A stretch of DNA of 64,000 bases from Phoronis australis (lineage: Eukaryota; Phoronida; Phoronidae), in NCBI GenBank assembly GCA_002633005.1, contig NMRA01000035.1, positions 476,863 to 540,862 on the forward strand. The letters run 5' to 3'. Shown here one piece after another: positions 38,577 to 54,000 of this stretch. The notes beneath the pieces were generated by a model. That model was not told where the DNA came from. It ran no database searches and saw only the letters and a list, made by a program, of their open reading frames with translations. Numbering within the stretch: position 1 is the first letter of the stretch; every line of letters begins with the position of its first letter. The translations under genes were made by a program, and so were the position numbers.

Positions 38577-41500
38577 AATAGTGTATATTCTTCAATGGAC
38601 AATCATATCCAGACTGACGAATGTGGGACCACTGCTTCACTCGTGATAACGTTTGCGACGCATCTAATACATTAACTTGTTAATTTCCACGCGTTGTGTT
38701 GACTTACATATTTAATTAATAGTAGGCCCTAGACTATCCAATAACTAAACTGCGGTCAGAATTGTTCTTTCAATTAGTCTTTAAGAACAGGCTCCGGCAC
38801 TTATTTTAACAATGGCGTTTTTATAACTGGCTTTTAACCCGACCGGCGCTTTTTAAAGGACCAGCGGTAATACGCGACATTGAGGTATGATTAACAATTT
38901 AAGATAAAAGCCTTGTAAAAAATATAAACTATTAACACTTTTTGTAAAAAGAATTTTACCTTTATTTTGCATTAATGTTATAAAAATGTCAGAATTATAT
39001 CAAGTTCCACAAAAAAATCCACAAAGGAACAACTCAATATCATAGATGTTTATTTCTCATTCTATCTGTCACGCAAATAATAGCTTCATCAACTCCATGT
39101 CACGAAATTATATAAATATCAATAAGTTAACCATCCGACAGGAAAACAACACATTAAATTTTGCATTCCAGGCATTGCACAGCAAAGGAAATGCACATAA
39201 CGTAAAAGAACAATATCAGCAATTCGCTCGTTCTTTCCGTTTTTCACAATAGTTAACTTTCCATACTGAGTTTCAGTTGCGGCACAATCATTGCTGGAGT
39301 TCAAGTGAAGGGACAGAATTAATACAATCGCAAAAAGAAACAAAATTCTGTAGAAATGGAAGTACTAGCAACTAGCACGACGACTAATATTCCCGATTGT
39401 TCAACTACACATTATTAGTTTGAACACGCTGACCAGCTGACTAGCCAAACATTGCATAATGAAAAACATACCCAGCACTGGCTGCTATAGGTCCCTTGCA
39501 ACCCCTAGGTGCGAAACTGCGATTTGTTGACTTTTTGATTTGCTCTCCACCCTCCTCACTCACGAACGCCCGCCTCCCCGCCCGTCACAAGAGCCTTGAC
39601 AACTTCTTGACCCTCTTTTAACCGGTAAACGTCCTGAATGATGATTGGATGGTTTGTGAAAGGTTTTAGACATCGTTTGTGTCTGAATAAGTTACTTGAA
39701 ATGGCTTTAATTAGCCCGTCGTCCGAAACAAAAAATTATTTAGACCATTAATCATAACGAAATTGGATTCAAATTATTCCCCACTGCTGTGACCCTGCTG
39801 GGTTGAGGCAGAGCTAAACTGTAGTGCCCGGTCACAGCCACGTCTCTTGTTGAACGCAACTGAACTGTGGGGGTAGTGCATTTGCACTTCTTGCACTCGC
39901 CTCTCTTGGCTGCAAGAGAGAACTCACAATTTCTAAAGAAAATGTCAACAACAGCCCTAAAAGCAACAGGCTGGCATATTTTTACTCTTTTTGGTCATGC
40001 ATGACAACTTTATAAGAGTGCAGCTAATTTACCTACAGGTACACTTCCATTCATCATATTCTCTGTGCATCACTTGACAACTCCAGCAACACAGGCAGTT
40101 TTAAAATCCAGAAACCAGTCTAGTCCATTGTTATGCCAATGCAGGCATTTGACCCCACAGCATCAAAAACAAACACGTCAGTCGTGACTGAAATACTCAC
40201 TGGTCAACAAACCAAATACAGCAACATGGCTTTCAGACATATTTCTTCAGGAAAAAATATCCTAACCTTAGTTTTTCAACAGGAAATCAATTTTAGAAGC
40301 CGAAATAGCTATTAAGAAAATCCCTAGTTTCACAGTACGAAATTGCTGCCAGTCAGTGTTTACATGTACCTACAGATCACTCGCTAAGCAGTACTTGCCT
40401 TGCCACAGAAAATGGAATTAAAGTAAACTGTGTTGATGGCAGCAGTTCTTGTATAAATATATTAACAAGTACATGTACAAGGTGCCCCAAAACAGGCCAA
40501 GTCAGAAATGAATTCTAATGTGACACTCCCATTTAAAACACTACTCATACAATCATTGAAAACGTGTCACAGTAATCTCAACTAGATGGATCTAAAGCCA
40601 AAAAGCCAAAGCAAAACACTCACAATTAAAACAAGAGAGCAACATCACTGTAAGAGTTCTCATTAAGAGAAACACATCGGGTAGAAACAGTATGTATTTG
40701 CTCCAGTCACAACAAAATAAAAATACTTTAATTAAATAGACAATAAACACATGCCTTGCGTCAAAAAACCACTTTTCTCTCAGGCCAGTTACTATCGGTC
40801 TCACTTGCTCAGACTACCGTAAAGTCTCAGCAATTTAGGCCAGGACAATATGGCAGACTGCTATAATCTTATTTTCTAATGTTTTTGTCATACAAAATAT
40901 ATTGCACCTAATTATTGTTTTACTATGTTCAAGTTTTCCATGATATCTACCACCACAAGAAAATTTCTGGGCATCTCACTAATAATGTAAGACCTTGGGA
41001 CAATGAGAAAAGTGCAATTTCGCAAGTTATTGTTGTCCAAAATTTGGGAGAGATTTTACAGTAGAAATGATTCCATGGCTTGAGAAGAACTGATAAGATG
41101 TCATTGCCCCAGACCAAAAGTCCCTTAAGAGCTCCACTTGTCATCGAAGGCTGGTTTTCACACCCTTGCCAACACAGCAATCATGGGATTGAAGTGCAGG
41201 TGACTTACTGGAATCAACCACAGGATAAGAATGCCATGACAAGCTTTAGAAGAGCAAATATGATTGCGACAAAAATTGAGGATTTTTAACACCAAAACAT
41301 GGTTAATAACAGCTTCAAATTTACATTGAACATATCAACATTAGCATGGCTATAAGTTTTCAACACAGGAAGCCAAACACGACAAAGGGGAGAACTTTTG
41401 CAACTAATAGGAGACACATTGCAAAATTAAAATGTGCGTGTGCACAAGATTTTTTTGCAATGAGCAGCAGTGCCATGTCCCTTTTTATATCCATGGCTAT

Positions 41501-42076
41501 ACAGTGCATATCCATGTACAATTAGACAGACTTATGAAGATTAATTCTAATATGAAGTGAATAGTGTTTTTATTGGCCTGTGCGTACACAAAGATTCCAT
41601 ATCCTATCTACAGGTGATTGAGAATCAGCAACTCTCTCTAAAAACCAGAAATTAAAACCAATGGAAAACTTGATTTAAACCTAATTATAAAAACACTGTG
41701 TTGCCTTAAAACCATGAGGTTCATTTAGAACTGTCACCGTATGAACTATGTATAAATGAAAAATTTAAGAAATGTCTGGCCAATGTTCAACATTTTACAT
41801 TTTTACTCGCCCATCTAATCATTGGCAAGCCAGAAACTTACAAAGCCCGCATGATGTTCATTATTGCACAACTTTTATGATGCAAACTTACATGCTGGAG
41901 CGCCACATTTAACTTACAGACTTAACAACACCATGCCCATTGGGCATTTTGGTTCTGAGGTTTCCCTTCCTTTCTAATTTCACATATCAGACACAATGAA
42001 ACAACCAGTGTTGACCAGTGAACATTAAACAAACCATATGTAGAGAACATTCAGATAAGAAATGAGACACAATAGA
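38577..42076. other. Intergenic interval and probable 3'UTR of the BTB gene
   Basis: I see no gene-like exon. Complement AATAAA at about 41567-41572 (plus-strand TTTATT) could terminate the minus-strand BTB gene about 500 bp past its stop. The rest is AT-rich single-copy-looking sequence. Confidence 0.5.
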
Positions 42077-45000
42077 CTATGACGAAAAGAAAAAGTTGAG
42101 GGCTCTATTGGTATCATAGTCGGCTGCTAGTATAACTCTGACAAGTTCTTCCCGTGGTACAGTGTCACCAGTAATGTCTCTCAGAGCCTGTAGACAGTCT
42201 TCCAGTCGTTGGGTATCACGAAGAGCCGACTGGGGGAGATCGTCCGAGGAAGAACTTGATGAAGAATGCTCAGCCTGGAAGGGAAATTTTCAAATGCTAG
42301 TGAGCACTCCTATGCACAAGGACCTCAGAACAACTTACCACTACATCCCCTTCCTTTCACACACTCAAGTTATTGCCAAGCACAAGAACGTGAAGAGCAA
42401 TGCTCAATGAATGCAGCAATTTGAACTCAGGTCTCACAACTCATAAAAATGTCTGCAGTCCAAACAATTACGCTATATCCGCCTCTATATTACTTAGAAT
42501 TTAGTTCCAAATGTTAAGCTATAAATTCATCCAGCTAAAAAACATTAACACCTGGTGTATGACTTTAATAGTGGATTTAGAAAACATGGTTAAGTTTTTA
42601 ACCACTGACCAGTCTGACCTTTTGTTTGCACCCTGTGTCAAAAAATATTAACGCATGTCTTGTAAATCTCCGGATAAAATACACACAACATATAGCTATT
42701 GAAAAATTTTCAGGAGTCGTAAGACAAAAACTAAATGTGATATAACAGGCACAAAAAGAGAAACTCATAAATTATCTTACCAATCAAACAGATGGTTAGA
42801 AGTTTATGGTGTGAACAGTGTAAGCTGTTCTAGAAGATATTTTGTTGCAATATTCCAAGCTTCAGCTCACCATATATCAACCCTCTCAAACATACATACC
42901 CTTTCAGCCATCTCTAGCTGACCAATCAACTCCTCAACTTCACTGACACTAGACACGGTGCTGGGAGTCTCTGTATGGAAGTGGCCATTGAAATTACGTT
43001 GACCCAAGAAATTACTGAAAATAAAATACCAGAGTTAATCAAAAAAAAATTACATCAGCAGGTGAGAAAGGGTATAAAATAAAACCAACCAGAAATATTT
43101 AGAGTTCTTACAAACTTTAATCTCCTGAAAACCCTATGCACCATTGTTTTGGTTCACGTTTGTTGTCAAACCCTTTGTTTTCGGTTCTTTAATACAGCCA
43201 CTTATAATTCCTAACAACACCTGACGTTACTTTGGACCAAATGGATTCCAACACTACTGTCTACTCTTGAACTAATTCAAGTCATCGCTAATGCGATAAT
43301 TGCCCGCGCCACACAAATGGAACTTAGATCACTATTCGTGACATAATGCCAGTGGTTGGTGGTCCTGCTTCTTGTACAAATCTATTGACAAAGTACAATG
43401 TGGTAAAGTCGTTTCAAGTGATATACCCTCAGAATGCACAGAAGCTCGATAAGAACACTCTCACCCATGAAAGTAAATGATTACAGCCGTAACAGCTTAC
43501 CAGTGCCATGTAAGTGTTTCGTCGACTTCAATTTTTAAGTGATCCGGTAAGTCATTGTAATCGTCACCTTCAACAACCTCCGGATTGTCCGAGATGAAGT
43601 TCAGGGCGGCTGTCTGAAATGAAGTTGCCAAAGTTGCTATTCCGCAAGTTAAAGAAACTGGGACCAAATTAGTAGGAAAATGGATTTCATTTTGCAAGGT
43701 GTAAATACTAAGCCGGATGCTTTTGGAATCCAAGGAGTCACAGTGCTTTTTCTCTCTGGTTAAAGAAAATGCCAGCAAATCGTTTCAACTCGTATCATCC
43801 ATAAAATCTGACAAACGTAATCATTTGCTATGTAAAGGCACAGTTACTTGCAGACCACATTCAGTTACAGTTAGCAACTCTTACAGTGATGAAGTGTAAA
43901 ACTATAGCTTACTAATCACTATAATTGTTCTCTGCTAAAGGTAAATATCATTTGACAACTAATAACAAGCAGTCACAAAATTAATATCAAACAATATCTA
44001 GTAACAATAATCAGTTTTTAAGATTTACGGTTACCGTAACTAAAAAACAAAACAATTCCAAGTTAAATGTGCAAGAAGGACACCTACCATTCTACTCTGA
44101 AATGAATGGTGAAATTGTTATCCACGCCTCTTAAGTAATGGCCAATGGTCAACAGAAATTAAACATTCTTCTTACCTTTAAAGACCTGGCATTGAGCTGG
44201 TCAGCCAAACTTAACAGGAAGAGCGTGGAGTTTTCATCCATATTCGACTTAAGCGCTTGTTCGCACAGAGTTTTAAGGGAGTCCATCTGAAGTGATTAAA
44301 ATTGTAATCAACATTTTGAACAGTGAGTGTGGCAACAACTTCTACAGCTGCATAGAATAAAGAATAACTCAGGCATGATATAGTGTTTAACGAATGTCTC
44401 GGCTTTGAAACATGTGTACTGTACATTACAGAGAGCAAACATATACAGATCCAGCTTTATTAGAACATGCAGAACAAATTGATCTTCTATTCCCACATCC
44501 CAAAGTAAGCTTTCCTCTTTTGTAGAGGTCAAAGAAAACACTGACCCATTTCCCAAAATGTAACTAGGCCTACTAACATACTCCCGAGTCGAGTCAGTCA
44601 AATGAAGAACAATCTGTCATGCCTAACTCACAACAGCTTTCCAATTGTTTTATGTCCGCAATGTGACTAACTAAAACAATACTGGTATCAGAATGACAAA
44701 CCCGAAGACAAAACATAATGAGCAAGATAGCAATTTGCAAGGTAGCACTGCACAACTGTGGGGTAAGTGCCCTATAGATGCACAGCATTGTACAACTGCA
44801 GAATCAGGGATGCTGTATTATTCTAGGGAGAAGCATTAGGACCATTTGGTGGGTAAAGTTCCATTTGAACAGTCTGTACATTCACAATGATAGTTCCCAC
44901 CTCGTATCTATCTCCAACAGCCATGAGCTCTGCCAATTGCTCGGTGCATAATGTCTTCACATCCAGCTCACCACAGTAAAGGTAGCGCAAGAACAGACGG

Positions 45001-48000
45001 AACAATTCTGGATTCACATCGTATATAGCAATTTTTCTACAAGAAACAGAAAAATACACATGACCAAAAGATTACAATTGTCAATTCCTGAAAAAGGCAC
45101 ACCTATATGTAAGCCCTCTGGTTTATAGCCATCAAAGTTGTCGAAATCTACACTGTCTCACTTTTGAGCTCAGAACTTCCGATAATCATAAAATGCAAAG
45201 TTTGTGAGTTTGAGTGACGGACTAGTTATTTCCCATTCACATATTGAGGGAGTGAATTATTTTACTTCACCTTTCACATCTGTCTACCACCAATGCAAAG
45301 TAGGTCACAGCTACGTGGAATAAAACGAAATAAAATAACATTCTCTTTTTAATTGTCACTAACACTTACTTATCAATGGATTCTCGCATACCACTCATAA
45401 GAGCCCTTCGAAACCAATCACATCTCGAGGCGACAATAACGCGATGTGCCTTGATCTCAGTGATGTCAACATCTCGTTCCGTGTCGGTCCGCGATATCGG
45501 CTCACCATGAGTGTGGTCTATGACTGTGTCGCCCCCTTCTGAATAAACAATGAACTAATCATACTAGTACAACTCTTAAATATGCAATATAGGTACTGTC
45601 ACGTTTATCATGTTGCAATAAAACTGGAAAGTGAAATAATTTTTGTTTTACAAATTATTAAGTAAAACAATAAGCATAGAAGTCTTATGGAATAAATTGA
45701 GCAAACTAAAAAGTACAATAAAAGTGTATGATGGTATACAATCAAGACACACTTTGTGTAAACTAGCGAATCTTTATAAAAAATAACGAACAGTGGACAT
45801 AGCACATATCGGAAATAGTTTTTCTCCCAGATCGAGTGCTTGAGCACTGTAAACGTTGCAAATACGTGGAAGGTTTTACTCGAATGACAAACCTTGAACA
45901 CTGATGATTTCAAACACCATGTCTGTGCCTTCTTCCTGAGCGAGTATGTTGAGAGCCTGCTTCGCCAGATGACTATCTCGTGGTAATGGGGACACGCATA
46001 GTGACTGCACAGAACTCAGCTGTGAATTGAAGAGTTAATGACTTGACACAATTACTGTGGTTGTGTGGAGCAGCATGTAGGATTTGACCAATTAAAGTTA
46101 TGCAGGACCTTCTCAACAAGTGTGTCATTAACTAAATATTTACGTATTCCTACACCCAGACTAAAAATGGGGGGCTCGAATTTTTGAGAATGTGGACCTT
46201 TTACTAAGATTTACGGGGTATGTTCAGAGCTTTGAATTGTGCATTCGCCAAATTTTGGTAGTTTCTGCCTTTTTGGTGGACTTTGTCTAGGTTTCTACTT
46301 TTTTCAGAGTTTTTGTTTCTCAGCGGTGGACCTTTTTGCCCACTTCACAAATGAGGGTCTCCTGTGTGCGCGCAAGCTACAAAACCGTAGATTTCAACTC
46401 ATTATTAAAAGTACATAATTTTCACTTTTTACTAATCTGCCATGAATTGGGTCACACGACCATGTCTTTTCAGTAAAATATAGAAAAAAAGAAAGGTACT
46501 TCGATAGCAAAACAAAGACATCTATCACGTGACTAAATTTCATTTGATATAAATAACCAAGATGAGGTCTCAATAACACTGTTAGTGTTCTAACATACCA
46601 TACTATTTTAATAAACCCTATGCAAAACTTTAAAGACAATTCCTAACAGCGTAGAGCAATGCATAAATTATGATAATAGTATCTGAAAGTTTCACATGAA
46701 TCCGATCAGCCATTTCTGAGTTATGATGATGCGAACTACATTCTAATAAATTAATTCAAACATTATGTTACAAGCACAATTATAAATAAAAACCCTTTAA
46801 AATACAGAACAATGGCAAGCCATACCTGGGCATAGTTAACAAACATTGCACTTTGACTGGAGTCGGACGGCTGATCCCCTGCCTCTGGCTGTTGTAGCAG
46901 ACCGAGCATGTGTAAAGACTTGTTGAACTGATCATGGTGCACCATCTCACACAGTTTGTGTAGGACGCCTGACAGTGACGCACGGTTTGCTTGTGTCTTT
47001 GTGATGCCCCACGCCTGGCAAACACAACCATGTGTATGTACATAGAATACTGTCATCACGGAAAGTTTACAATACATCATCCTACTAAAGATAAGCTAAT
47101 ATAAGAGATATTTTAAGATTCACAAATTGCCATCAAAATGTCACACTTTTCACAGACTCGACAGTGGCAGTTCTATGTTTTCAGTAAGGGGGTTTAGGAT
47201 TCAAGCGAATATGAGGTGGGTAACGCCGAGCGGGGAGGTCGAGAGGGGGTTTTTCACCTCCCATGTAAGATTTTTTGTTTTTGTAGCAGATTTCATTGTC
47301 CTGGCGACGTTTTTTCTTAATTGTGATTTTTGATCCTATCCTACATGCACGCGCTTGCTCACTCATATACAACAAATGCAGACAAACTTCAAAAAAACGT
47401 CATGTGACAAAAACGTGTGTGTTCATCCAGACATTTTTCTCGTGTTGCGAGGTACGATGTAGCGCTGGTTTGGACTTAATCTGTGGTTAATCCCGACTCC
47501 ACAGGAACTTAAAAATCTTAGGCACGCTATTTGGAAAACTTTTGTCGAGTCGAAACTGTATTTTTATTCAAGAATTCAAGTTGCCCTATCGACGATCGCA
47601 AGGCAGCGACGCATCAGTCAGCGAGTTTTCACCCAGGGATTTGAGCACAAGTTTCTGAAAAAATGATCGTAATTTAACAACGAAGTTTGATAGCAATGCA
47701 CCAAAATCTTGTAGAAAGTCTGTCATAGGTCACAGATATGTCACAGAGTAAATTTGAAGAATTCTAGCTTCTGCTTTCACCCATTTCAGAGACCGGATTC
47801 CACCCGCCTTAGGCTACAATAAGCACCCCCAGAAACAAATTTTACTAAGCGCCCTGTTTGGTTATTTTAGGGCAAATACGGTAATAAAAGACAATTTCTA
47901 ATAAGTTGGATAAATCTTGTCTTGTTAGAAATCGGCAAAATTTTAGAGCAACATATTTCAGCTACGTTGTTTTTCATCTATTACAGAATTTCAATCTGCT

Positions 48001-51000
48001 TCCCACATTGGGTGAAGTAAGCTGTGAATAGGCAAGTAGTAATGCTTGCCCAGTAATGAGTAATCTATTCAAAGTCAGTCGATTGTTAGAGCTACAGGAG
48101 ATCCGAGGCGAAGAGGGATTCGCAACAACTTTGATTGAAGCTAAGACAAATCTCAACAAAATCTGTCAAAAAAATTTATCAGAAGAGTGACATTTTATAG
48201 AAACCAATGGTACTGTACAGGGAAATTAATTTTTGCAATAATTATTCCCGTCCCCAAAACGAAAGATACTACCGACTCATACTCACAATTTTTGATGTTC
48301 CCAGTTTGAATAGATACTTCCACTCATTCCAGCTGACCTTGTCATCTAGAGCAGCCATAAACTCATCCACTCTGATATGAACCAGAGGTACCTGGTCCAC
48401 AATCTGTTCTATCACTCGAATCACGAAACGGACCTTCGCCTCTGGTCGCATCGACATAAAGTTCTCCCTAAGAAAAAGAAATCCATATTTTCTTGAAAAA
48501 AAACAAACTTTTCAAACACTTGGAGTACTGTGTACAATTTACTCAACAATAATACATAATATGTGACTATGTGCTTAAGCTCATTTTCAAGAAAGATATG
48601 GTACAATAATCTATGCAGTGGTAGTAAAATTTTACAAGTTGAAAAGGTTTGAAAATTCAGAATTAGCTCAACTTAAAAGGTCCTCTAAACACAATTTTGC
48701 TAAAATACAACACTGCCAAGCTACATGAATGTAGCAAAAAATTTAATAAAAGCCAACAAAAAATATACCCCCTAACAGCTGTTGAACACTGAACAAATTG
48801 ACAAAAACCTTCAAGTTGTTTATTCTCAACTCCTTTTTAACTCATTCAGTCCCAGAAAGCCACTTGGAAGAAATAGGAGAAAGTTTGAAGCATTGGCAAT
48901 AAAAAATCACAAACCTTCAAACTAGAACAAACCAACTTAGCAGTGACAAATGATTTCCGATGAAGCTATCAATGAATTTCATTCGGTATTAATAATGCAT
49001 AATGCATAACTCACCACATTTAAGAACCAAAACAAAGGGTTTTACCTCAAAACACAACCAAAACAATCACAGTATTAGGTTGCATGGGGCTTTATCAACC
49101 CCCCAACAGCTGGTAAGAAATTCAGGAGTCTTGATGTCTGGCAGCAATTTTGGCCTGTACCGGTTAGCAGTACTGCACTTGATCAAGATATTTTTAAATT
49201 TGTCTCAGATTGATTGCAGTTAATTTTCAAACTCACAACTAGTAAATTTATCCTAGGCAAAATGCTTGACAGTACCATTAACTTTCATATAGAAATTTCA
49301 TAAATTTCAATTAAGATCATGATTTAACAAGGACTAACTATTAATTAATGAAATGTTCCTAAACCCTGAAACATTTCTCCGTGCAATTTTAAAAATGTTG
49401 ACTTTCACTTCCAAAAAACATAACTTCATGCATGACTTTTTGTATTAATCTTGAAAAACCACCACAGATGCACTGGCCATCAGACATGATAGCTTTCCTA
49501 CCCCCAGACACCTTATAATGGTATTTGTCTGGTCAGTTCCAGGAAGGAAAACATTACACCAGAAGGATTCAATTAAGTGAGGACAGCAGTGGCATACAGT
49601 ACCACTTAGGAAAGTTCAAATGTATTCAGTTTCATTGGATGGTGGATTGGTGATATCCAAACATTCTAAATTTTCCACCAAAAATAGAGTTAGTAAAATT
49701 AATGTATCTCTCTGACTTTGAGTGACATTGTTTACATAACACAGCTAGACGGCAACTGACACTTGACATACTGCCACAACTGATCACCTGTTGGCATCAC
49801 GAATTCAGCTGAATGAATTTATGGTAAAGTTGCTTCAAACTAGAACACAACCTGGCGGAACAGTAAAACTTTTGTTTTATTAAAAGTCTCAACAAGAATA
49901 AAAGACATTAATTTTACTGATTGCTTAACATTTATATAGTACAGCTGTCAACAACAAATACAAGATGAAATTTTTAAAATTTTTGGCTACACAGAGGGTA
50001 TTGGAAAATGAAAAATGACAATTTTGACCATTACTTTTGTTTCAATTTGAGGAATCTTTAAACGGTAAAGTTAAATGTTCATCAACTTTGTATAGTCAGT
50101 ATTGCAGACAGTGAAGATTGCCTTTCACCAGCGAGTTTTCAGGATGAAGTTAACAGTCCCCTTGTCATTCTTCAAATGCGTTTTTGAATATTAAGGTTTT
50201 ACTCTTTGAATACACCTTACTTGGAACCTCCTAATTACCTTCTTGAGGCAAACTTTGAAATGTCCACAGCTAGGCTGTCACAAAACGACTTCATTTTCTT
50301 CAGTTCTCGCATGTGAAGAGCCTAAAATATAATCCAACCAAGCATGACTGACTAACAGCTGGCCAATGGGAAATGACATTTGATAAAACTGCATAATAAT
50401 TATCAACATCACAGATAATAACAAACACATCCCACTCAGAGATAAAAACATCACAGATAGAATAACTTTAGACTCAATATTCACAGAATCGTTTTGCTAA
50501 GCAAGTTCACATTACGCTTTAGATACAAGAGAGGTACCAATTCACAATCATGTAAACATTGTAATAAATCATTCAGTCACAAAAGAACCAGGAACAAGTC
50601 AGAGAGCAATTAAAAGCATCCAACTTAGCCAGACATAACTTGTGAAGCAAAGACGACGGTTCAGAAAACTGATAACAGCAGTAAAACATTTGACTGGCTG
50701 CGATACATAATTGATGAACCTGCGATGACCACGTGTGTCCAAGTAACTCACTTCCCTGCCAACAATAACCTCCTACTATGACAGAAAAGAAGATTTAAAG
50801 ACCCTTGCAAACAATGCAGCACCAGTTGCATGCCCAATTATGTACAGCAGTGGCAGCAAGGCACAAACTTTGCCAGCCTATGATGCTTGATACCCTCCGA
50901 TGCCAACCTGATATCGACGCCATGAAACTTCACGTGATCAACTCACAGGTCACATGATTAATTAATAAAAAATAGTCATATTAAGAGCACGTGCAACCCC

Positions 51001-54000
51001 ATGCCCAGCAAGATGCATGTAATCGGATGCAAACACCAAACACACGAAGCAGCTTTGACCAAGTGGGGCAAAAATTGGTTTATAGAAATGGGCAACAGGG
51101 GGAGACGCTGCCACTGCCAAGGGTTCACTGAGTGTGGCTACCTTTAAGTTGTTTGTCGATAGCAATAAAGTTTCACTGGTCAGGGGGCTGTTTCTAGAAG
51201 AGTCTATTGTCTTTTGACCATTGGGTGAAAATCACTGACTTCGCGCGTTTCACAAAAATCAGGCCAAGGCTGAAAGTCAAGAAAATCAGTTTACAACTCG
51301 AAGCCAAAAAACAGAAATCTATAACCTGCTCAGAAGCAGATTAAAAGCCAAAAGACAAAATTAATAACTTTTAGCTATAGACTTTTCAAGAAACAAGACC
51401 CTAGAATACCTTGCTCAAGTCTCACAAAGATCATGGTTGTGCTACAGTTATCCTTACCTTTTTTAAGGTACTACCTAGTACACCTCCAACTCCACGAGGT
51501 TTGTCAGCCTTCTCCAGTTTTTCCGCGGCACTACCACTATTGATGACTTGCTCCAGCACAGACTTTACATCAGCTACAAGCTGGGCAACAATGTCACACG
51601 CAGGCTCAATCTAAATATAGGGAAGATAAGCATGAACAGTTCAGTAAAGTGCATCAGTATGCACATGTATAAGCATGAACAGTTCAGTAAAGTACATCAC
51701 TATATACATGACAGCATGAACTGTTCTGAAGTACAATACTGTGGGAACATAAACATGGACTGTTCAATAAGGTACAACAAAACATCATAAAAACACACAC
51801 CAAGAATCCATACATCATTATTTGATTGAAGCTAACAGTTAATTTTTAATCCAATGCCTGCAATTGTTTGATCTTCTAACACATCCTCCCGAAAACTTCT
51901 ATGCCCAACCGTGTTCCAAGCACTCACCTCAGGTATTAGGTAACTGGCAAATTCTTTAATTTGATTTGCTGTCAAGTTGTTGGTGTGCGTTCGACATACC
52001 TCGAGGAACTTTAAGCACTGTCCGATGAAAACGTTTAACCTACAGAGTCACACGAAAGGGTGAAATAGTTTGCGAAACAAACCCAACAGCCAAATTGATG
52101 TACAGAGTGTACTAAAAATTGTTGCAAAATATTCCAAAATATGAAAACCAGGATATGATCTTACTGAGAACTTAATTAAGTCATTTTTCTTACTCCAGGA
52201 TTCACCAAGTTTGCCATGCTACGTGTAGAAGTTAGAAAAATTGCAGAAAACAAAATTTTCAGTATTAACACTTAACGGAACTAGTTCAGTATAAAGCTCC
52301 AGTCCAGCCTAGCCTTCAATAAGAAGAGCACTTTCCACGAGCACTTCGTCACTAATGAACGATCTACTTCCTTGTTAGTTTTGTTGATGATGCGCAAGCG
52401 CGTCGTTCAATTGCACTTTCCTTATTGAACACAAGGCTGATATCAAAGATTTTTGATCAAAGCTGAGGTGTCAAGACAGGGAACAATTACAAGAACTACA
52501 GTCATGGAAATTTTGTTCAATTTGAAGAAAGGATGCAGCAGGAGAATGAGAAGTACTCAACCTTTAGAACATGCGAAGGCTGACAAAAACAAAGTGTGTA
52601 TAGTGTGAGGAAAATGTGTTTGTTGTTTCTCTGCAAATCGCGCCAACTCTCATGGTTCTCCAAACTTCTGTGTCATCCAAAAAACTTTGGGATTCTTGGA
52701 ATGGAAAAAACACTATCGAGTTTCCCCGTAGAACCATTTTATGGTAATCATATTTCAGAGTATTTTTGCAAACATTTCTGAGGCACCCATATTCCATGCC
52801 ACAATTATTCGATAGTGAGATGAAACTTATTTATCTTGAAAACTAACAGTGCCATGCTCATTATAAAGACTGACTGCATACTAGACAGACACTGCAGGGA
52901 GCTGTTTGAGAACTTTAAACTTTGCAAAAGAGTTTTGCAAATTGCAGATCATATATTAGAGCCGTGTTAAAAACAGAAACGGAAAACATCAACTTTACCA
53001 CAATGAGTTTGTCTACCCATAGGTACTACAACCACCTTAACACCAACTTTAACCACAAAACTCTGAGACTACAGTTCAGGTGTTTTGTTCTGAACTGATG
53101 CTCACCTTGATTTTGCATATTTAATTATTTCATGTCTTTCTTCCCTGGAAAGGTCAGATTTACGACGAGAAAACAAATCACAGACAATCAAAAGTTTGGC
53201 ACAAGCTGAAACAAGAAAAAAAAACGTAAAGAAATATTTGACAATGCATAAAATAAGGAATACACAGTGGAGAGCAAGGTGGTAATTCTACAAATAAGTC
53301 AGTATAGATTCTGTTAAGAGCGTGGAGTCTCCGCACATTATGTAAATACAAGTCCGAACATGATATTGGAATGTCGCAACATTATTTCTTGGCCATGACA
53401 CCATGTCATTCACAAACAATTAGAAAATTGAAGCATGTTATAGATATGCGTCCAAGCTTTTAGGCAGATGCTCATGCGGATTTGTGAAAAACAACACACG
53501 TCAAAAACTGTTACTAAAAGCTCATGTCATGCATTGGAATTTTCTGGGACACATTTCAAATCAAAACAAATAAAGTTTTCATCAATAAAAGATCAAAAAG
53601 TAATTCTCTGAATAATCCTAGTGTGTAAATGTTTGCATTTCTCATCCACTGACGTAAATGTCACTGTGCCATCTGTTGACAATAACATCTCATGACTCAC
53701 TGTCTTAAGACCTCAGGACTTGAACTTGGAGCTTCCTGCTGGCTTAAAACTCTCAAGATCACAAGATATGATTAACAGGTGACGTGAAAGTGGAATAATG
53801 CAGTACTTCTGTTCAGTAATCCAGAGATGGACTTAATCAGAGTTATCACTTACTGAAAACACACATTGTTTGCCATAGTGCAGTGAATACAGCAGTTCAC
53901 GCTGAAAATATTTCTTAGCCATGATGACTAATTGCTTTGTTATCAAATAGACAGTGTTTTCACAAAATGTTAGCCTACCAACAAATTTTCTGTCGTGATT